Assembly: GCA_963741405.1 (NCBI GenBank)
Contig: CAVUHX010000045.1
Span: forward strand, 1-64,000
Direction: 5' to 3'
Origin: Roseiarcus sp963741405
GTDB taxonomy: Bacteria; Pseudomonadota; Alphaproteobacteria; Rhizobiales; Beijerinckiaceae
Length of the DNA stretch: 64,000 nt
Below, in pieces: positions 46,113 to 55,530 of the stretch. The stretch's first letter is position 1, and each line of letters starts with the position of its first letter. The notes under the pieces are model-generated. The model was not told where the DNA came from. It saw only the letters and a list, made by a program, of their open reading frames with translations, and did not search any database. Made by a program: the position numbers and the translations under genes.

Positions 46113-47210
46113 TTGAGCGAAGACCCCGAGAAAAAAGGGACACCCGGCCTCATGCGGCGCTGGTTCGGCGCCTCCGGCGCGACCACGCCGTCCGAGGAAG
46201 CGCCTGCCGCGCCGGAGACTGCGCAAGAAGCCATCGTCGTAACGCCCGAGCCGCTGGCGCCGCCGCCCGAGCCGAAGCGAACCTGGTTTCAGCGGCTCAA
46301 GGCCGGCCTATCGCGCTCCTCGACCGGCATCGGCCGCGGCGTCACCGACATTTTCACCAAGCGCAAGCTGGACGCGGACTCGCTCGACGACCTCGAGGAC
46401 GTCCTCATCCAGGCCGATCTCGGTCTCGGCGCCGCGACACGGATCCGCGAGGCGATTGGGCGCTCGCGCTACGAGAAGGGCATCACGCCGGAGGCTGTCA
46501 AGGCTGTCCTCGCCGCCGAAGTCGAGCGCACACTGACCCCGGTCGCCCGCCCGCTCGAGGTTGACGCGAGCAAGCGCCCGTTCGTCATCCTCGTCGTCGG
46601 CGTCAACGGCTCCGGCAAGACGACGACGATCGGCAAGCTTGCGGCCAAATTCCGGAGCGAGGGCAAGACGACCGTGCTCGCCGCCGGCGACACGTTCCGG
46701 GCCGCCGCGATCGAGCAATTGCGGGTCTGGGCGCGACGCACGTTCTCCGATCTCGTCGAGCGCGAGCAGGGCGGCGATGCCGCGGGACTCGCCTTCGACG
46801 CGCTGACCCGTGCGCGCGAACTCAACGCCGACGTGCTCCTGATGGACACGGCCGGACGGCTGCAGAATCGCACGGAGCTCATGAGCGAACTCGAAAAGAT
46901 CATCCGCGTGATGAAGAAGGTCGACCCGGAAGCACCACACGCCGTGCTGCTCGTGCTGGACGCGACCGTCGGGCAGAACGCGCTTAATCAGGTCGAAATC
47001 TTCGGCCGCATCGCAGGAGTCACGGGTCTCGTGATGACGAAGCTCGACGGCACCGCGCGCGGCGGCATTCTCGTCGCGATCGCGGACAGGTCCGCCCTGC
47101 CGGTGCACTTCATCGGCGTCGGCGAGGGCGTTGACGACCTCGAGCCCTTCACTGCCCGCGATTTCGCCGAGGCGATCGCCGGGGTCGAAGCCGCGGAGGC
47201 GGGGCCATGA
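46113..47210 (+). CDS. ftsY: Signal recognition particle receptor FtsY
   Basis: 365 residues from TTG 46113 (AAGGA 12 bp upstream); the first ATG is 13 codons later. An acidic/Pro-rich tail precedes the NG domain: N helices DLEDVLIQADLG, G1 GVNGSGKTTTIGKLA, DTFRAAAIEQL, G3 DTAGRLQNRTELM, G4 TKLDGTARGG and the closing GVGEGVDDLEPF. It docks SRP-bound ribosomes to the inner membrane for co-translational insertion. Its stop overlaps the next gene (ATGA, 47207-47210). Confidence 0.97.
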   Translation: MSEDPEKKGTPGLMRRWFGASGATTPSEEAPAAPETAQEAIVVTPEPLAPPPEPKRTWFQRLKAGLSRSSTGIGRGVTDIFTKRKLDADSLDDLEDVLIQADLGLGAATRIREAIGRSRYEKGITPEAVKAVLAAEVERTLTPVARPLEVDASKRPFVILVVGVNGSGKTTTIGKLAAKFRSEGKTTVLAAGDTFRAAAIEQLRVWARRTFSDLVEREQGGDAAGLAFDALTRARELNADVLLMDTAGRLQNRTELMSELEKIIRVMKKVDPEAPHAVLLVLDATVGQNALNQVEIFGRIAGVTGLVMTKLDGTARGGILVAIADRSALPVHFIGVGEGVDDLEPFTARDFAEAIAGVEAAEAGP

Positions 47211-47881
47211 CAGGAACGAATGTGACAGGGACCCCCTCCCCAACCCAGCGCAAGGCGGCGTTCAACCCGATCGTCAAGCTCCTGCTCGAACTCGGACCGC
47301 TCGCGCTTTTCTTTTTGGCGAATTCAAGACCGGGGCTGTTCCACTGGCTTGTCGCGCCGATTTTACCCGTGGGACTTCCCGCGGACAAGGTGGGCATGCT
47401 GACTTCAACTTTGGTACTGATGATTGCTGTCTTGGTCACGGTAATTTTATCTTGGGCGCGCACCGGACGGATGCCAGTCGTACCCGTCGTGACCGCAGTC
47501 ATGGTTCTGATTTTTGGCACGTTAACTCTTTGGCTTCAGGACAAAACCTTTATCGAAATCAAGCTCACCATCGTGTATTTGCTGCTAGGAGGCGCGCTTC
47601 TTGGTGCAATGGCGTTTGGAAAGCTCCTGCTCCCGCTGGTTCTTGACTTGGCGCTTCATCTTGATGAGGTTGGATGGCGAAAGCTCACATTGAGATGGGG
47701 CGTTTTTTTCTTCGCTTTAGCGGGACTCAACGAGATTCTTCGTCATTATCTTACCTGGGATCAATGGGTGACATTTAAGAGCTTTGGCGTGCTCCCCTTG
47801 ACGCTAGTTTTCGCCCTTGCACAAACACGTTTAATCATCCGGCACGAAACCAAGAACGATGCGTTCGCTGACGAGATATAA
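47207..47881 (+). CDS. yciB: Septation protein A / inner membrane protein YciB
   Basis: 224 residues with five or six helices, including LGPLALFFLANSR, LVLMIAVLVTVILSWARTGRMP, LIFGTLTLWLQDKTFIEIKLTIVYLLLG and LRWGVFFFALAGLNEILRHYLT with the conserved WDQWVTFK near the end. IspZ/YciB is implicated in cell division and envelope integrity. The ftsY-ispZ pair is usual in Hyphomicrobiales. From about 47330 onward the codons are clearly AT-richer (TTT, ATT, TTA) than in FtsY, suggesting the gene is a mosaic or weakly biased. Confidence 0.92.
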   Translation: MTGTNVTGTPSPTQRKAAFNPIVKLLLELGPLALFFLANSRPGLFHWLVAPILPVGLPADKVGMLTSTLVLMIAVLVTVILSWARTGRMPVVPVVTAVMVLIFGTLTLWLQDKTFIEIKLTIVYLLLGGALLGAMAFGKLLLPLVLDLALHLDEVGWRKLTLRWGVFFFALAGLNEILRHYLTWDQWVTFKSFGVLPLTLVFALAQTRLIIRHETKNDAFADEI

Positions 47882-48106
47882 CTCCCAAGATCGCCTGGCG
47901 CGGCCAGACGACCGACCTCTGGGTCAAGTTCAAGACCTCGAATGGCGCTACACGACGAAACATGGCTCTTGGCATCGGGCTCGACCGAGAGTCGCCAACG
48001 CGGGAATTTACTCCGTCTTAACCACGAGCAATCAAGCTGGCTGTGGATTCGGTTCTGCAAATGCGTCCGGTTCGCGTCGTGCAGCAACCGCACGGGGATA
48101 GAAGCC

Positions 48107-48496
48107 ATGCCGGCGACCGATGCGTCGGAAGGGTATGCGGGTCTGCAGCAATGGTCCCAGCCGCTCATCTTCGACCGGCTCTCTTCCGCCTATCGCAAGA
48201 TCATTCACGATGAGGGGCTGGCGCGCGGGTTGGCGCGCCTGCATGCGCGCGTGTGGCGGGCGCTCGTCAACGGCGACATGGACGATTTCGGCGCCATGCG
48301 CGAAGCGCTGGTCGCCGCGCTCGAAGACTGCAGCCTGACCCTCGATCACCTCGCCGACGTCGACGCCGAGATCATGGTCGAGCTGCTCGACGTCGTGATC
48401 ACCCGCTATAACCGCTCGCATCGCGCCGCCAGGCCCTACCATCTCGCGCTACTGGAGCTCGCCGGGCGGATTGCGCCGGCGCGGGCTGCGGCCTGA
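48107..48496 (+). CDS. Hypothetical helical protein
   Basis: 129 residues from ATG 48107, after a 225-bp gap that holds nothing evident. Almost entirely helix-forming (RLSSAYRKIIHDEGLARGLARLHARVWRALVNGDM, DCSLTLDHLADVDAEIMVELLDVVITRYNRS). No signal, membrane segment or Cys motif; the pattern recalls globin-like or sensor helices, but no family is recognised. Confidence 0.7.
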   Translation: MPATDASEGYAGLQQWSQPLIFDRLSSAYRKIIHDEGLARGLARLHARVWRALVNGDMDDFGAMREALVAALEDCSLTLDHLADVDAEIMVELLDVVITRYNRSHRAARPYHLALLELAGRIAPARAAA

Positions 48497-48503
48497 GTCC
48501 GGC

Positions 48504-49211
48504 TCACAGCGCCTCGCGCAACCTCTTTCCATGGCGTTCGCGGTAGAACGGCCTCGGTCTGCGGCGGTCGAGGCCGCTGCTCAACGCCTCCGCGAGATCT
48601 TCGAGCGCGAGATGCGTGATGTTGGGCAGGTTCAACTGGCGCGCCCTGTCGAGCGGCGTCCAGACGAGAGCGACGAGTTCCGCGTCCGGGTGAACGACGC
48701 CCTCGACGCGCGCGGCGATCGCGCTCGAGTCGACCACAAGAAAGCGCGCATCGAAACGCCTTGGTCGCCCCGGCGGGGTGATGGCGCGGCCGAGGAAGTC
48801 GATGTCATCGAGCGCGGGATAGACTCCTGTCGCGGCGAACCGGGTCCAGGCCCCAGGCGGGGCGCCCTGCGGGGCGCCGTAGTCGCCGACGCCGATCGCA
48901 AGACCCGTCTCCTCGAACGTCTCCCGGATGGCCGCGAGCGCGATTGCCCGCGCAAAGCCCGGCGAAGGGCGCGGCACGCGCAGGTTGAGCTTGGCTTCGA
49001 CATGAGCGTCGAGGGCGCCCGCAGCGCACATCCGCCTGTCCTCGGGCTCGACCCGTCCTCCGGGGAAGACATATTTACCGGGCATGAACGCGTGGCCTTG
49101 ATGGCGCTTGCCCATCAACACCTTGGGCTCGCCGTCTGTACGATCGACGACGATAAGCGTCGCCGCATCGCGCGGGCGCAGCGTTCGCTTCGAAGGCTCC
49201 CCCTCCGTCAC
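48504..49211 (-). CDS. NUDIX hydrolase, NUDT19-like
   Basis: 235 residues from GTG 49211, which overlaps the DUF983 stop as GTGA; an ATG at 49250 would overlap further. Motifs VFPGGRVEPED and RETFEETGLAIG form a Nudix box split by a ~30-residue insertion, the arrangement of CoA-diphosphatase/NUDT19-type enzymes. It likely cleaves a nucleoside diphosphate-linked metabolite. Third gene of rnr-DUF983-NUDIX on the minus strand. Confidence 0.88.
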   Translation of the reverse strand: MTEGEPSKRTLRPRDAATLIVVDRTDGEPKVLMGKRHQGHAFMPGKYVFPGGRVEPEDRRMCAAGALDAHVEAKLNLRVPRPSPGFARAIALAAIRETFEETGLAIGVGDYGAPQGAPPGAWTRFAATGVYPALDDIDFLGRAITPPGRPRRFDARFLVVDSSAIAARVEGVVHPDAELVALVWTPLDRARQLNLPNITHLALEDLAEALSSGLDRRRPRPFYRERHGKRLREAL

Positions 49212-49624
49212 GCGGGGTCGCCCCCGAAACCATGCATGCAGAGCGCCCATTGCTGGCCGACGACCGCCCCCTTCATCCGGGGCAGGATCAGCAGGCTCAC
49301 GACCATCGTCACCGTCACCCAGAACAGCGCCGCCGTCATGAGCGGCATGTGCGGAAAGGCTTCGTCGGAGAAGAGAACGCCGGCGCCGACGACATGGCAG
49401 ACGACCAGCATCGTCAGATAGGCGGGAGCGTCGTCGGCCCGGGCGTGGCTCAGATCCTCGCCGCACACCCTGCAAGCGCTGGCGAGCTTGAGATAGCCGC
49501 GAAACAGGCGGCCGCGCCCGCACGCCGGACACCGTCCGGCGAGGCCGCGACGGATCGCTTCGCCGAGCCGACGGGCAGGCCGCGGCGGCGGCGGCCAGTT
49601 GCGGAAGGCAGACAAATCGTTCAT
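49208..49624 (-). CDS. DUF983 family membrane protein
   Basis: 138 residues. Zinc-ribbon-like CPACGRGRLFRGYLKLASACRVCGEDLSHARADDAPAY, then two hydrophobic helices (LTMLVVCHVVGAGVLF, LFWVTVTMVVSLLIL). DUF983 is widespread in Alphaproteobacteria and unsolved. Its ATG shares a base with the RNase R stop (TGATG), so the genes are coupled. Confidence 0.92.
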   Translation of the reverse strand: MNDLSAFRNWPPPPRPARRLGEAIRRGLAGRCPACGRGRLFRGYLKLASACRVCGEDLSHARADDAPAYLTMLVVCHVVGAGVLFSDEAFPHMPLMTAALFWVTVTMVVSLLILPRMKGAVVGQQWALCMHGFGGDPA

Positions 49625-51951
49625 CAGCGCCCGCCCTTGCGGACCGGTTTGCGCGCCCGTGGATCGGTTCGCACGGACCGCGCCCGCTTTGCGCCCCCCG
49701 CCGTTTCTGTTTTGCCCGACACGATCTCGAATCTCAGGGCGCCGGCGAAGGGCGCCGCCTCGACGAGGCGGACCTGTACGGCGTCGCCCAGCCGGTGCGT
49801 TACGCGGCTTCGCGTTCCGACGAGCGAGCGCGTCGCCTCCTCGTAGCGAAAATAATCCTCGCCGAGCGTTCCGGCCGGTACGAACCCGTCGGCGCCTGTC
49901 TCGCTCAGCTTCACGAACAGCCCCACTCTCGTCACGCCGGCGATCCGCGCTTCGAACAGGGAGCCGACCCGATCAGCGAGATGCGCCGCCACCAGCCGGT
50001 CGACCGTCTCGCGCTCGGCCGCCATCGCGCGTCGCTCGGCCGCCGAAATATGCTCGGCGATCTGCGCGAGTTCGCCACTGCGCATGTCGTTGAGGCCGCC
50101 CTCCCCGAAGTTGAGCGCGCGGATCAGGGCCCGATGGACGATAAGGTCGGCGTAGCGGCGGATGGGCGAGGTGAAATGCGCGTAGCGGCGCAAATTGAGG
50201 CCGAAGTGGCCGTAGTTCTCGTGGCTGTATTCCGCCTGCGCCTGGGCGCGCAGCACGACCTCGTTGACCAGGGCCTCTACGGCCTGCCCGCGCACCCGTC
50301 CCAGAACCCCGTTGAAGTGCGATGGCCGAACCCGGTCGCCCTTCGCCAGCTTGACGCCGATGGTGCTCAGGAACTCGACGAGATCGTTCAGCTTCTCGAT
50401 GCTCGGCGCGTCATGCGCGCGATAGAGCAGTGGCGAATGCTGGACCTCGAGCGTCTCGGCGGCGGCGACATTGGCCAGGATCATGAATTCCTCGATCAGC
50501 CGGTGCGCGTCGAGGCGCTCGGGCCATCGGACACCTGCGAGGCGCCCGTTCTTGTCGAGGGTCAGCTTGCGCTCCGGCAGGTCCAGATCGAGCGGGTCGC
50601 GCCTTTCGCGCTCGATCTTGATCGCGGCGTGGGCCGCGTAAAGCGGTTTCAGGACGCTCTCGAGAAGCGGCTCTGTGATGTCGTCCGGCCTGCCTTCGAT
50701 GGCGCCCTGCGCCTCCTCATAGGAGAGCTTCGCGGCGGAGCGCATCATGACCCGATGGAAGGCATGGGCGCGCTTGCGGCCGTCCGCATTCAGGATCATC
50801 CGCACGGCAAGCGCCGGCCGGTCTTCGAGCGGCCTCAGCGAGCAGAGGTCGTTCGAGATGCGTTCGGGCAGCATGGGTACGACCCGGTCGGGGAAATAGA
50901 CCGAGTTGCCGCGCTCGAGCGCGTCGCGGTCGAGGGCCGAGCCGGGGCGCACGTAAGCAGCGACGTCGGCGATCGCGACCGTCACCACGAAGCCGCCGGG
51001 GTTTGCCGGGTCGGGATCGGGTTCGGCGTGCACCGCGTCGTCGTGGTCCCTGGCGTCGGGCGGATCGATGGTGACCAACGGCAGCGACCGCCAGTCCTCG
51101 CGCGGCGGGGCGAGGCGGACAGGACGGGCGGATTCGGCCTCCTGAAGCGCGGCCGGCGAAAAGACGTGCGGGATGTGGTGGGTGGCGAGCGCAATGAGGC
51201 TGACGGCGCGCTCGGACTTCACCGAGCCCAGCGACTCGACGACCCGCGCGCTCGGGGAACCGAAACGGCCCTGGCGCACGGGCTCGATGGCGACGAGATC
51301 GCCGTCCTCGGCCTCGCCGATCAAATCCGCCGGCACGATGAATTCTCGTCCCAGCGCGCGCTTCTCGACGGGAAGCGCGCGCCCCGACCCATCCTCCCCT
51401 TTGCGAAAGACGGCGAACACACGCGCCTTGAGCTTGTCGAGGATCTTGACGACCCGGCCCGAATAGGCGGGATCCTTGCCTGTCGCGTCCGGATCGAATT
51501 CGACCCGCATCAGCACGCGTGCGCCGAGCGCCGGGGGGCGCGTATTGTCGCGTTTGCCGCGCGAGGTCCGAACGAAAATCCGCGGCGCCGGGCCGTCGCC
51601 GTCCCATTCCGCCGGCCTCGCGATCAGGTCGCCGTCGCGATCGCGCTCGGCGACGTCGGCGACGACGATCGCCGGCAGCCGGCCCTGGACCTGAAGCGCC
51701 TTGCGGCCGCGCGCAATTGCGCCCTCGTTCTGCAGGTCCCTGATGAGCAGTTTCAGTTCGGCTTTCGCGGCGCCCTTGACGCCGAACGCCCGGGCGATGT
51801 CGCGCTTCGTCACGCGGGCGGGCGGCTGTTCCCCGTTCGGGGCGGCGTCACCGCCGATGTAGGCGATCAACTCGTCGCGCGACGGCAGCGCGGCTGCGCT
51901 GCCGTGTTTCGCCGCGGGCACGGCCTGCTTCAAAGGTGTGGTTTTTCGCAA
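49624..51951 (-). CDS. rnr: Ribonuclease R
   Basis: 775 residues from TTG 51951; no ATG or GTG lies in frame nearby, so this is the best start. Order: winged-helix/cold-shock N-terminus (LPSRDELIAYI, RVTKRDIARAFGVKG), CSD domains, RNB domain with DPPDARDHDDAVHAEPD (the Asp cluster for two Mg2+), HFTSPIRRYADLIVHR, an S1 domain (FEARIAGVTRVGLFVKLSE), and a basic tail. It is a processive 3'-5' exoribonuclease for structured RNA. A start at ATG 51976 would be in another frame and stops early. Confidence 0.92.
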   Translation of the reverse strand: MRKTTPLKQAVPAAKHGSAAALPSRDELIAYIGGDAAPNGEQPPARVTKRDIARAFGVKGAAKAELKLLIRDLQNEGAIARGRKALQVQGRLPAIVVADVAERDRDGDLIARPAEWDGDGPAPRIFVRTSRGKRDNTRPPALGARVLMRVEFDPDATGKDPAYSGRVVKILDKLKARVFAVFRKGEDGSGRALPVEKRALGREFIVPADLIGEAEDGDLVAIEPVRQGRFGSPSARVVESLGSVKSERAVSLIALATHHIPHVFSPAALQEAESARPVRLAPPREDWRSLPLVTIDPPDARDHDDAVHAEPDPDPANPGGFVVTVAIADVAAYVRPGSALDRDALERGNSVYFPDRVVPMLPERISNDLCSLRPLEDRPALAVRMILNADGRKRAHAFHRVMMRSAAKLSYEEAQGAIEGRPDDITEPLLESVLKPLYAAHAAIKIERERRDPLDLDLPERKLTLDKNGRLAGVRWPERLDAHRLIEEFMILANVAAAETLEVQHSPLLYRAHDAPSIEKLNDLVEFLSTIGVKLAKGDRVRPSHFNGVLGRVRGQAVEALVNEVVLRAQAQAEYSHENYGHFGLNLRRYAHFTSPIRRYADLIVHRALIRALNFGEGGLNDMRSGELAQIAEHISAAERRAMAAERETVDRLVAAHLADRVGSLFEARIAGVTRVGLFVKLSETGADGFVPAGTLGEDYFRYEEATRSLVGTRSRVTHRLGDAVQVRLVEAAPFAGALRFEIVSGKTETAGGAKRARSVRTDPRARKPVRKGGR

Positions 51952-52018
51952 AGGTCCGGGCTCGGGATCTCGGTCATAGGTAAGGGACCTGCGCGACGGA
52001 TACAAGCAACGACCGCCG

Positions 52019-52633
52019 TCAGCCGCCGTCGAGGATGAAAGGAACGCCTTCATGGCCGCCTTCGCCGCGCTCGACCATTGCCGGCTCGCCGCCGAGGATG
52101 GCGGCGCTCCGGGCATGCCACTCGGAATCGACGGTGAAGCAACCGTCCCGGCTTGCGGCTTCCGTCCAGTGCAGGACCGCCAGCGCCTTGCGCTTGCGGT
52201 TGGCGACGTATTCGAGCGCGACGATCCAGGTCGGGCCCGGGTCGCGCGGACGCATGTCCGGCACGCCATTCTCGAGGTTGGCGGCGATTTCGATCTGCAA
52301 GGCGAGCCAGTCGATGAACTCAGGGTCGCGCAAGGAGCGGAATCGCTCGATCGCCTCACGCCACACGTCCGAGCGTCGCGGCAACGGTCTATCGCGGTAG
52401 GGATGGCGCCGAATCCACTCGTGCAGCAGGCGCCATTTATCGAAGGTGGCGCGCCGGAGATCGAGATCGTCGGCGCCCGTCCGGTCTTCGAGGATGGTTT
52501 CGCGGTCTCTCGCCCGTTTCAGGTCTTCGGAAAACGTCGCCTGCTCGCTGCGTGAGAACGGCCGCGCGCCAGCGCTCAGACGGGTGAATCTGGCTTCGTC
52601 GCCGAAACTGCATGTCTCCAGGCCTTCGCCCAT
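52019..52633 (-). CDS. Conserved hypothetical protein
   Basis: 204 residues from ATG 52633, upstream of RNase R on the same strand. RDRETILEDRTGADDLDLRRATFDKWRLLHEWIRRHPYRDRPLP and IDWLALQIEIAANLENGVPDMRPRDPGPTWIVALEY are helical, hydrophilic segments without a signal or membrane helix. I do not recognise the family. It ends 67 bp before the RNase R start. Confidence 0.7.
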   Translation of the reverse strand: MGEGLETCSFGDEARFTRLSAGARPFSRSEQATFSEDLKRARDRETILEDRTGADDLDLRRATFDKWRLLHEWIRRHPYRDRPLPRRSDVWREAIERFRSLRDPEFIDWLALQIEIAANLENGVPDMRPRDPGPTWIVALEYVANRKRKALAVLHWTEAASRDGCFTVDSEWHARSAAILGGEPAMVERGEGGHEGVPFILDGG

Positions 52634-52671
52634 TCCCGCTCCCTTTTGCTGCCGGGCGCTGCTCGTTCCGC

Positions 52672-53460
52672 CTAAGGCAAACCCGCTTTTTCGATCCTGA
52701 GCAAGGTGAACAGGCGCGCCGGCGCAAGCTCTCTCCGCTCCACGACCGAAGCGTCGGGGCGCGCCTCGATCCAGTCGCCGACCGCGGAATACGGGAAATT
52801 CGGATGCCAGCCGAGCCAGGAGGCCGCCGTCTCCATCCGCTGCTCGATCGTCTTGCGCACGCCTCTGGAGGCGGCGAAATGATTCATCACGACCAGACTG
52901 CCGCCACGCCGCAACACCCGCCACGCCTCGTCCAGGGCGCGTTTGGGTTGAGGGACGACGCTCATCACGTAAGGCGCGAGCGCGACGTCGAAGGCTCCGT
53001 CGGGAAAGTCCAGCGCGCCTGCGTCCATCACTTGCAGGCTCCGGACGTGGGCGAGGCGCTTGCGCTCGACGCGCGCCTCCGCGGCGCGCAGCATGGGCGC
53101 GCTGATGTCGATGCCCGTGACCCGCATGTCGGCGGGCAGGAGAGGAAGTTCGAGCCCGGTCCCGACCCCGATGACGAGGATCTCTCCGCCGGGCCCGGCC
53201 GCTCGCGCCGCCGTGCGCGCCGCCGCGAGCCGTCCCGGATGGAAGGGCAGGTCGAAGATCAGGTCGTAGACAGGCGCCCAGCGGCTGTAGGCCGCCTCCG
53301 CGTGATGCCCCCCATATCTCTGCGTAGCGTTAACGGTGTTCAAGGTCGGCCCCCAGAACGGCGTCGGGGCGACGCGGCGCGGCAGTCCGAGCGTCGCGCA
53401 GAACGCCGCCGATTGCAAGGTTGTTCCCCGGGCGCCGGAATTGCCCGTGGTTTCGACCAT
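52672..53460 (-). CDS. Class I SAM-dependent methyltransferase, PmtA-like
   Basis: YSRWAPVYDLIFDLPFHPGR, motif I ILVIGVGTGLELPLL, TGIDISAPMLRAAEAR (motif II), DFPDGAFDVALAPYVMSVVP (motif IV), RRGGSLVVMNHF. The order and the PVYDLIF start fit rhizobial phosphatidylethanolamine N-methyltransferases (PmtA). ATG 53460 gives 262 residues, but the first ~40 look non-native; TTG 53343 would give 223. It would methylate PE toward phosphatidylcholine at the membrane. Confidence 0.8.
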   Translation of the reverse strand: MVETTGNSGARGTTLQSAAFCATLGLPRRVAPTPFWGPTLNTVNATQRYGGHHAEAAYSRWAPVYDLIFDLPFHPGRLAAARTAARAAGPGGEILVIGVGTGLELPLLPADMRVTGIDISAPMLRAAEARVERKRLAHVRSLQVMDAGALDFPDGAFDVALAPYVMSVVPQPKRALDEAWRVLRRGGSLVVMNHFAASRGVRKTIEQRMETAASWLGWHPNFPYSAVGDWIEARPDASVVERRELAPARLFTLLRIEKAGLP

Positions 53461-53658
53461 GAAGGCGTCGGCGCGACGGCGCGACGCATCGTCGCAGCGG
53501 CAAGGCGGCGTCTTGCCGGCGCCTCCGTCGCGGCCGATCTAAGACACGCGCTCTGCCCGCCGGCTTCCCTGCGGACTTGGATGCGATGTGTTAGTGTGGT
53601 GAAACTGTGGCGGCGGGGGTCGCCAGACTGGTTTCCGCAATCGACAGGAGAGAGTTCC

Positions 53659-54075
53659 GTGGCGCTTAAGGGTTCGAAAACAGAGAAGCACTTGAAAGAC
53701 GCGTTCGCCGGCGAATCGCAGGCTAACCGCCGTTATCTTTACTTCGCAAACAAGGCGGACGTGGAGGGGTACCCCGACGTCGCCATGCTGTTCCGCTCGA
53801 CCGCGGAGGGCGAGACCGGCCATGCGCACGGTCATCTCGAATATCTCGAGGCGGTCGGCGATCCGGCGACCGGCATGCCGTTCGGCCCGACCAAGGCCAA
53901 CCTGGCGACGGCGGTCGCGGGCGAAACGCACGAATACACCGACATGTATCCGGGCATGGCCAAGGACGCCCGCGCCGAAGGATTCGACGAGATCGCCGAC
54001 TGGTTCGAGACGCTGGCCAAGGCCGAGCGCTCGCACGCCAACCGGTATCAAAAGGCCCTGAATGAAATGGCCTGA
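53659..54075 (+). CDS. Rubrerythrin-like diiron protein
   Basis: 138 residues from GTG 53659, preceded by CAGGAGAGAG. Diiron ligands AFAGESQANRRYLYF, STAEGETGHAHGHLEY, GETHEYTDMYPGMA and AERSHANRYQKA fit the Glu/His set of rubrerythrin; there is no C-terminal rubredoxin domain. Such proteins reduce peroxide. It is the first gene of a putative operon with an Fe-S protein and DUF3501. Confidence 0.92.
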   Translation: MALKGSKTEKHLKDAFAGESQANRRYLYFANKADVEGYPDVAMLFRSTAEGETGHAHGHLEYLEAVGDPATGMPFGPTKANLATAVAGETHEYTDMYPGMAKDARAEGFDEIADWFETLAKAERSHANRYQKALNEMA

Positions 54076-54100
54076 GGCTCAAGCCCAGTCTGAGCAAAAC

Positions 54101-54121
54101 CCTCTCCCCGAGCGGGAGAGG
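54101..54121. repeat. Intergenic palindrome CCTCTCCC/GGGAGAGG
   Basis: An 8-bp stem CCTCTCCC with a 5-nt loop and GGGAGAGG, between the rubrerythrin and Fe-S genes. It is followed by GC-rich DNA rather than T, so it is more likely a repeated palindrome or mRNA stabiliser than a terminator. Confidence 0.5.
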
Positions 54122-54192
54122 CGAAGCGGCCTCCGGCGGGCGGGAAGCAACGCTTTCCGTTCGGGGAGCGCCCGGCGAAAGAGGCGAGAAAC

Positions 54193-55527
54193 GTGGTCGG
54201 CTCCGTCAGCGAAGGCAACCTGAAGGCGCCGACGCGCCATCCGCTCGATTGGCAGAATCCCGATTTCTACGACGAAGTCTCGCTCCATAAGGAAATGGAG
54301 CGGGTGTTTGACATCTGCCACGGGTGCCGGCGCTGCGTCAGTCTTTGCCAGTCGTTCCCCACGCTGTTCGATCTCGTCGATTCGTCGAACTCGATGGAGG
54401 TCGACGGGGTCACGAAGGAGGACTACTCGAAGGTCGTCGACCACTGCTACCTGTGCGACCTCTGCTACATGACCAAGTGCCCCTATGTTCCTCCGCACCA
54501 GTGGAACCTCGACTTTCCCCACCTGATGCTGCGCGCCAAGGCGGTCCACTACAAGACGAAGGGCGCAAGGCTGCGCGACAGGGCGCTGACCAACACCGAC
54601 GGGCTCGGCGCGCCGCTGGCCAATCCCGTCATGGCGCCGATCGTCAACCTCATCAATTCGATAGGCCCGGCGAGGCGGGCGCTCCAGGCGGTCGCGGGGA
54701 TCGACGCGAAGGCCTGGATTCCGGAATACGCCTCGCGCCCCCTGCGCAGGCGGCTCGAAATCCTGCCGAATGAAACGGAGGGCGAACCGGCCGGCCGCAC
54801 GACCGGCAAGATCGCGCTGTTCGCCACCTGCTACACCAACCGCAACGAGCCGGGGCCGGGCGAGGACCTCGCCACGGTGTTCGGGCACAACGGCATTCCG
54901 GTGACGCTGACGCGACACGAGAAATGCTGCGGCATGCCCCGCCTCGAACTCGGCGATCTCGAGACAGTGCGCCAGCACATGGAGATCAACATTCCCGTAC
55001 TGGCCAGGCTCGTCGACCGCGGCTGGGACCTGACGGCGCTGGTGCCGTCCTGCGTGCTGATGTTCAAGCAGGAGCTGCCGCTGATGTTTCCGGGCGATCC
55101 GGATGTGATGAAGGTCAAAGCGGCGTTCTACGACCCGTTCGAATACCTGATGCTGCGGGCCAAGGAAGGGAAGCTCAAGACGGATTTCCAGAACCCGCTC
55201 GGCAAGATCGCCTACCATGCCGCCTGCCATCAGCGGGTTCAGAACATCGGCCCGAAGACGAAAGAGGCTCTGTCGCTGGTCCCGGGAACCGAGGTCGACG
55301 TCATCGAGCGCTGCTCCGGGCACGACGGCACCTATGCGGTCAAGGCGGAGTTCGCGGAGATGGCGATCAAGATCGTCCGGCCGGTGGTCGCCCGCGTCAA
55401 CCAGGCGAAACCCGACCATTACGGCTCGGACTGCGCGATGGCGGGGCATCATATCGCCCATGTGCGGGCGGACGGCAGCGAGCCCGAGCATCCGATTTCC
55501 CTCCTCCGCAAGGCCTACGGGATATAG
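54193..55527 (+). CDS. Heterodisulfide reductase-related Fe-S protein (GlpC/HdrD-like)
   Basis: 444 residues from GTG 54193. Two [4Fe-4S] sets: CHGCRRCVSLC (with a later C-P) and CYLCDLCYMTKCP, followed by two CCG-type cysteine regions (KCCGMPRLELGD and HAACHQRVQNIG with RCSGHDG). This is the layout of GlpC and HdrD C-terminal parts, which pass electrons from flavoproteins to quinone or disulfide. In this operon it probably supplies electrons to rubrerythrin or DUF3501; no proof from sequence. The next gene begins 3 bp after its stop. Confidence 0.9.
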   Translation: MVGSVSEGNLKAPTRHPLDWQNPDFYDEVSLHKEMERVFDICHGCRRCVSLCQSFPTLFDLVDSSNSMEVDGVTKEDYSKVVDHCYLCDLCYMTKCPYVPPHQWNLDFPHLMLRAKAVHYKTKGARLRDRALTNTDGLGAPLANPVMAPIVNLINSIGPARRALQAVAGIDAKAWIPEYASRPLRRRLEILPNETEGEPAGRTTGKIALFATCYTNRNEPGPGEDLATVFGHNGIPVTLTRHEKCCGMPRLELGDLETVRQHMEINIPVLARLVDRGWDLTALVPSCVLMFKQELPLMFPGDPDVMKVKAAFYDPFEYLMLRAKEGKLKTDFQNPLGKIAYHAACHQRVQNIGPKTKEALSLVPGTEVDVIERCSGHDGTYAVKAEFAEMAIKIVRPVVARVNQAKPDHYGSDCAMAGHHIAHVRADGSEPEHPISLLRKAYGI

Positions 55528-55530
55528 CCC

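Noticed and set aside
49795..52038. A 747-codon plus-strand frame opposite RNase R
   Set aside because: Same reasoning: antisense shadow of a conserved gene, low-complexity composition.
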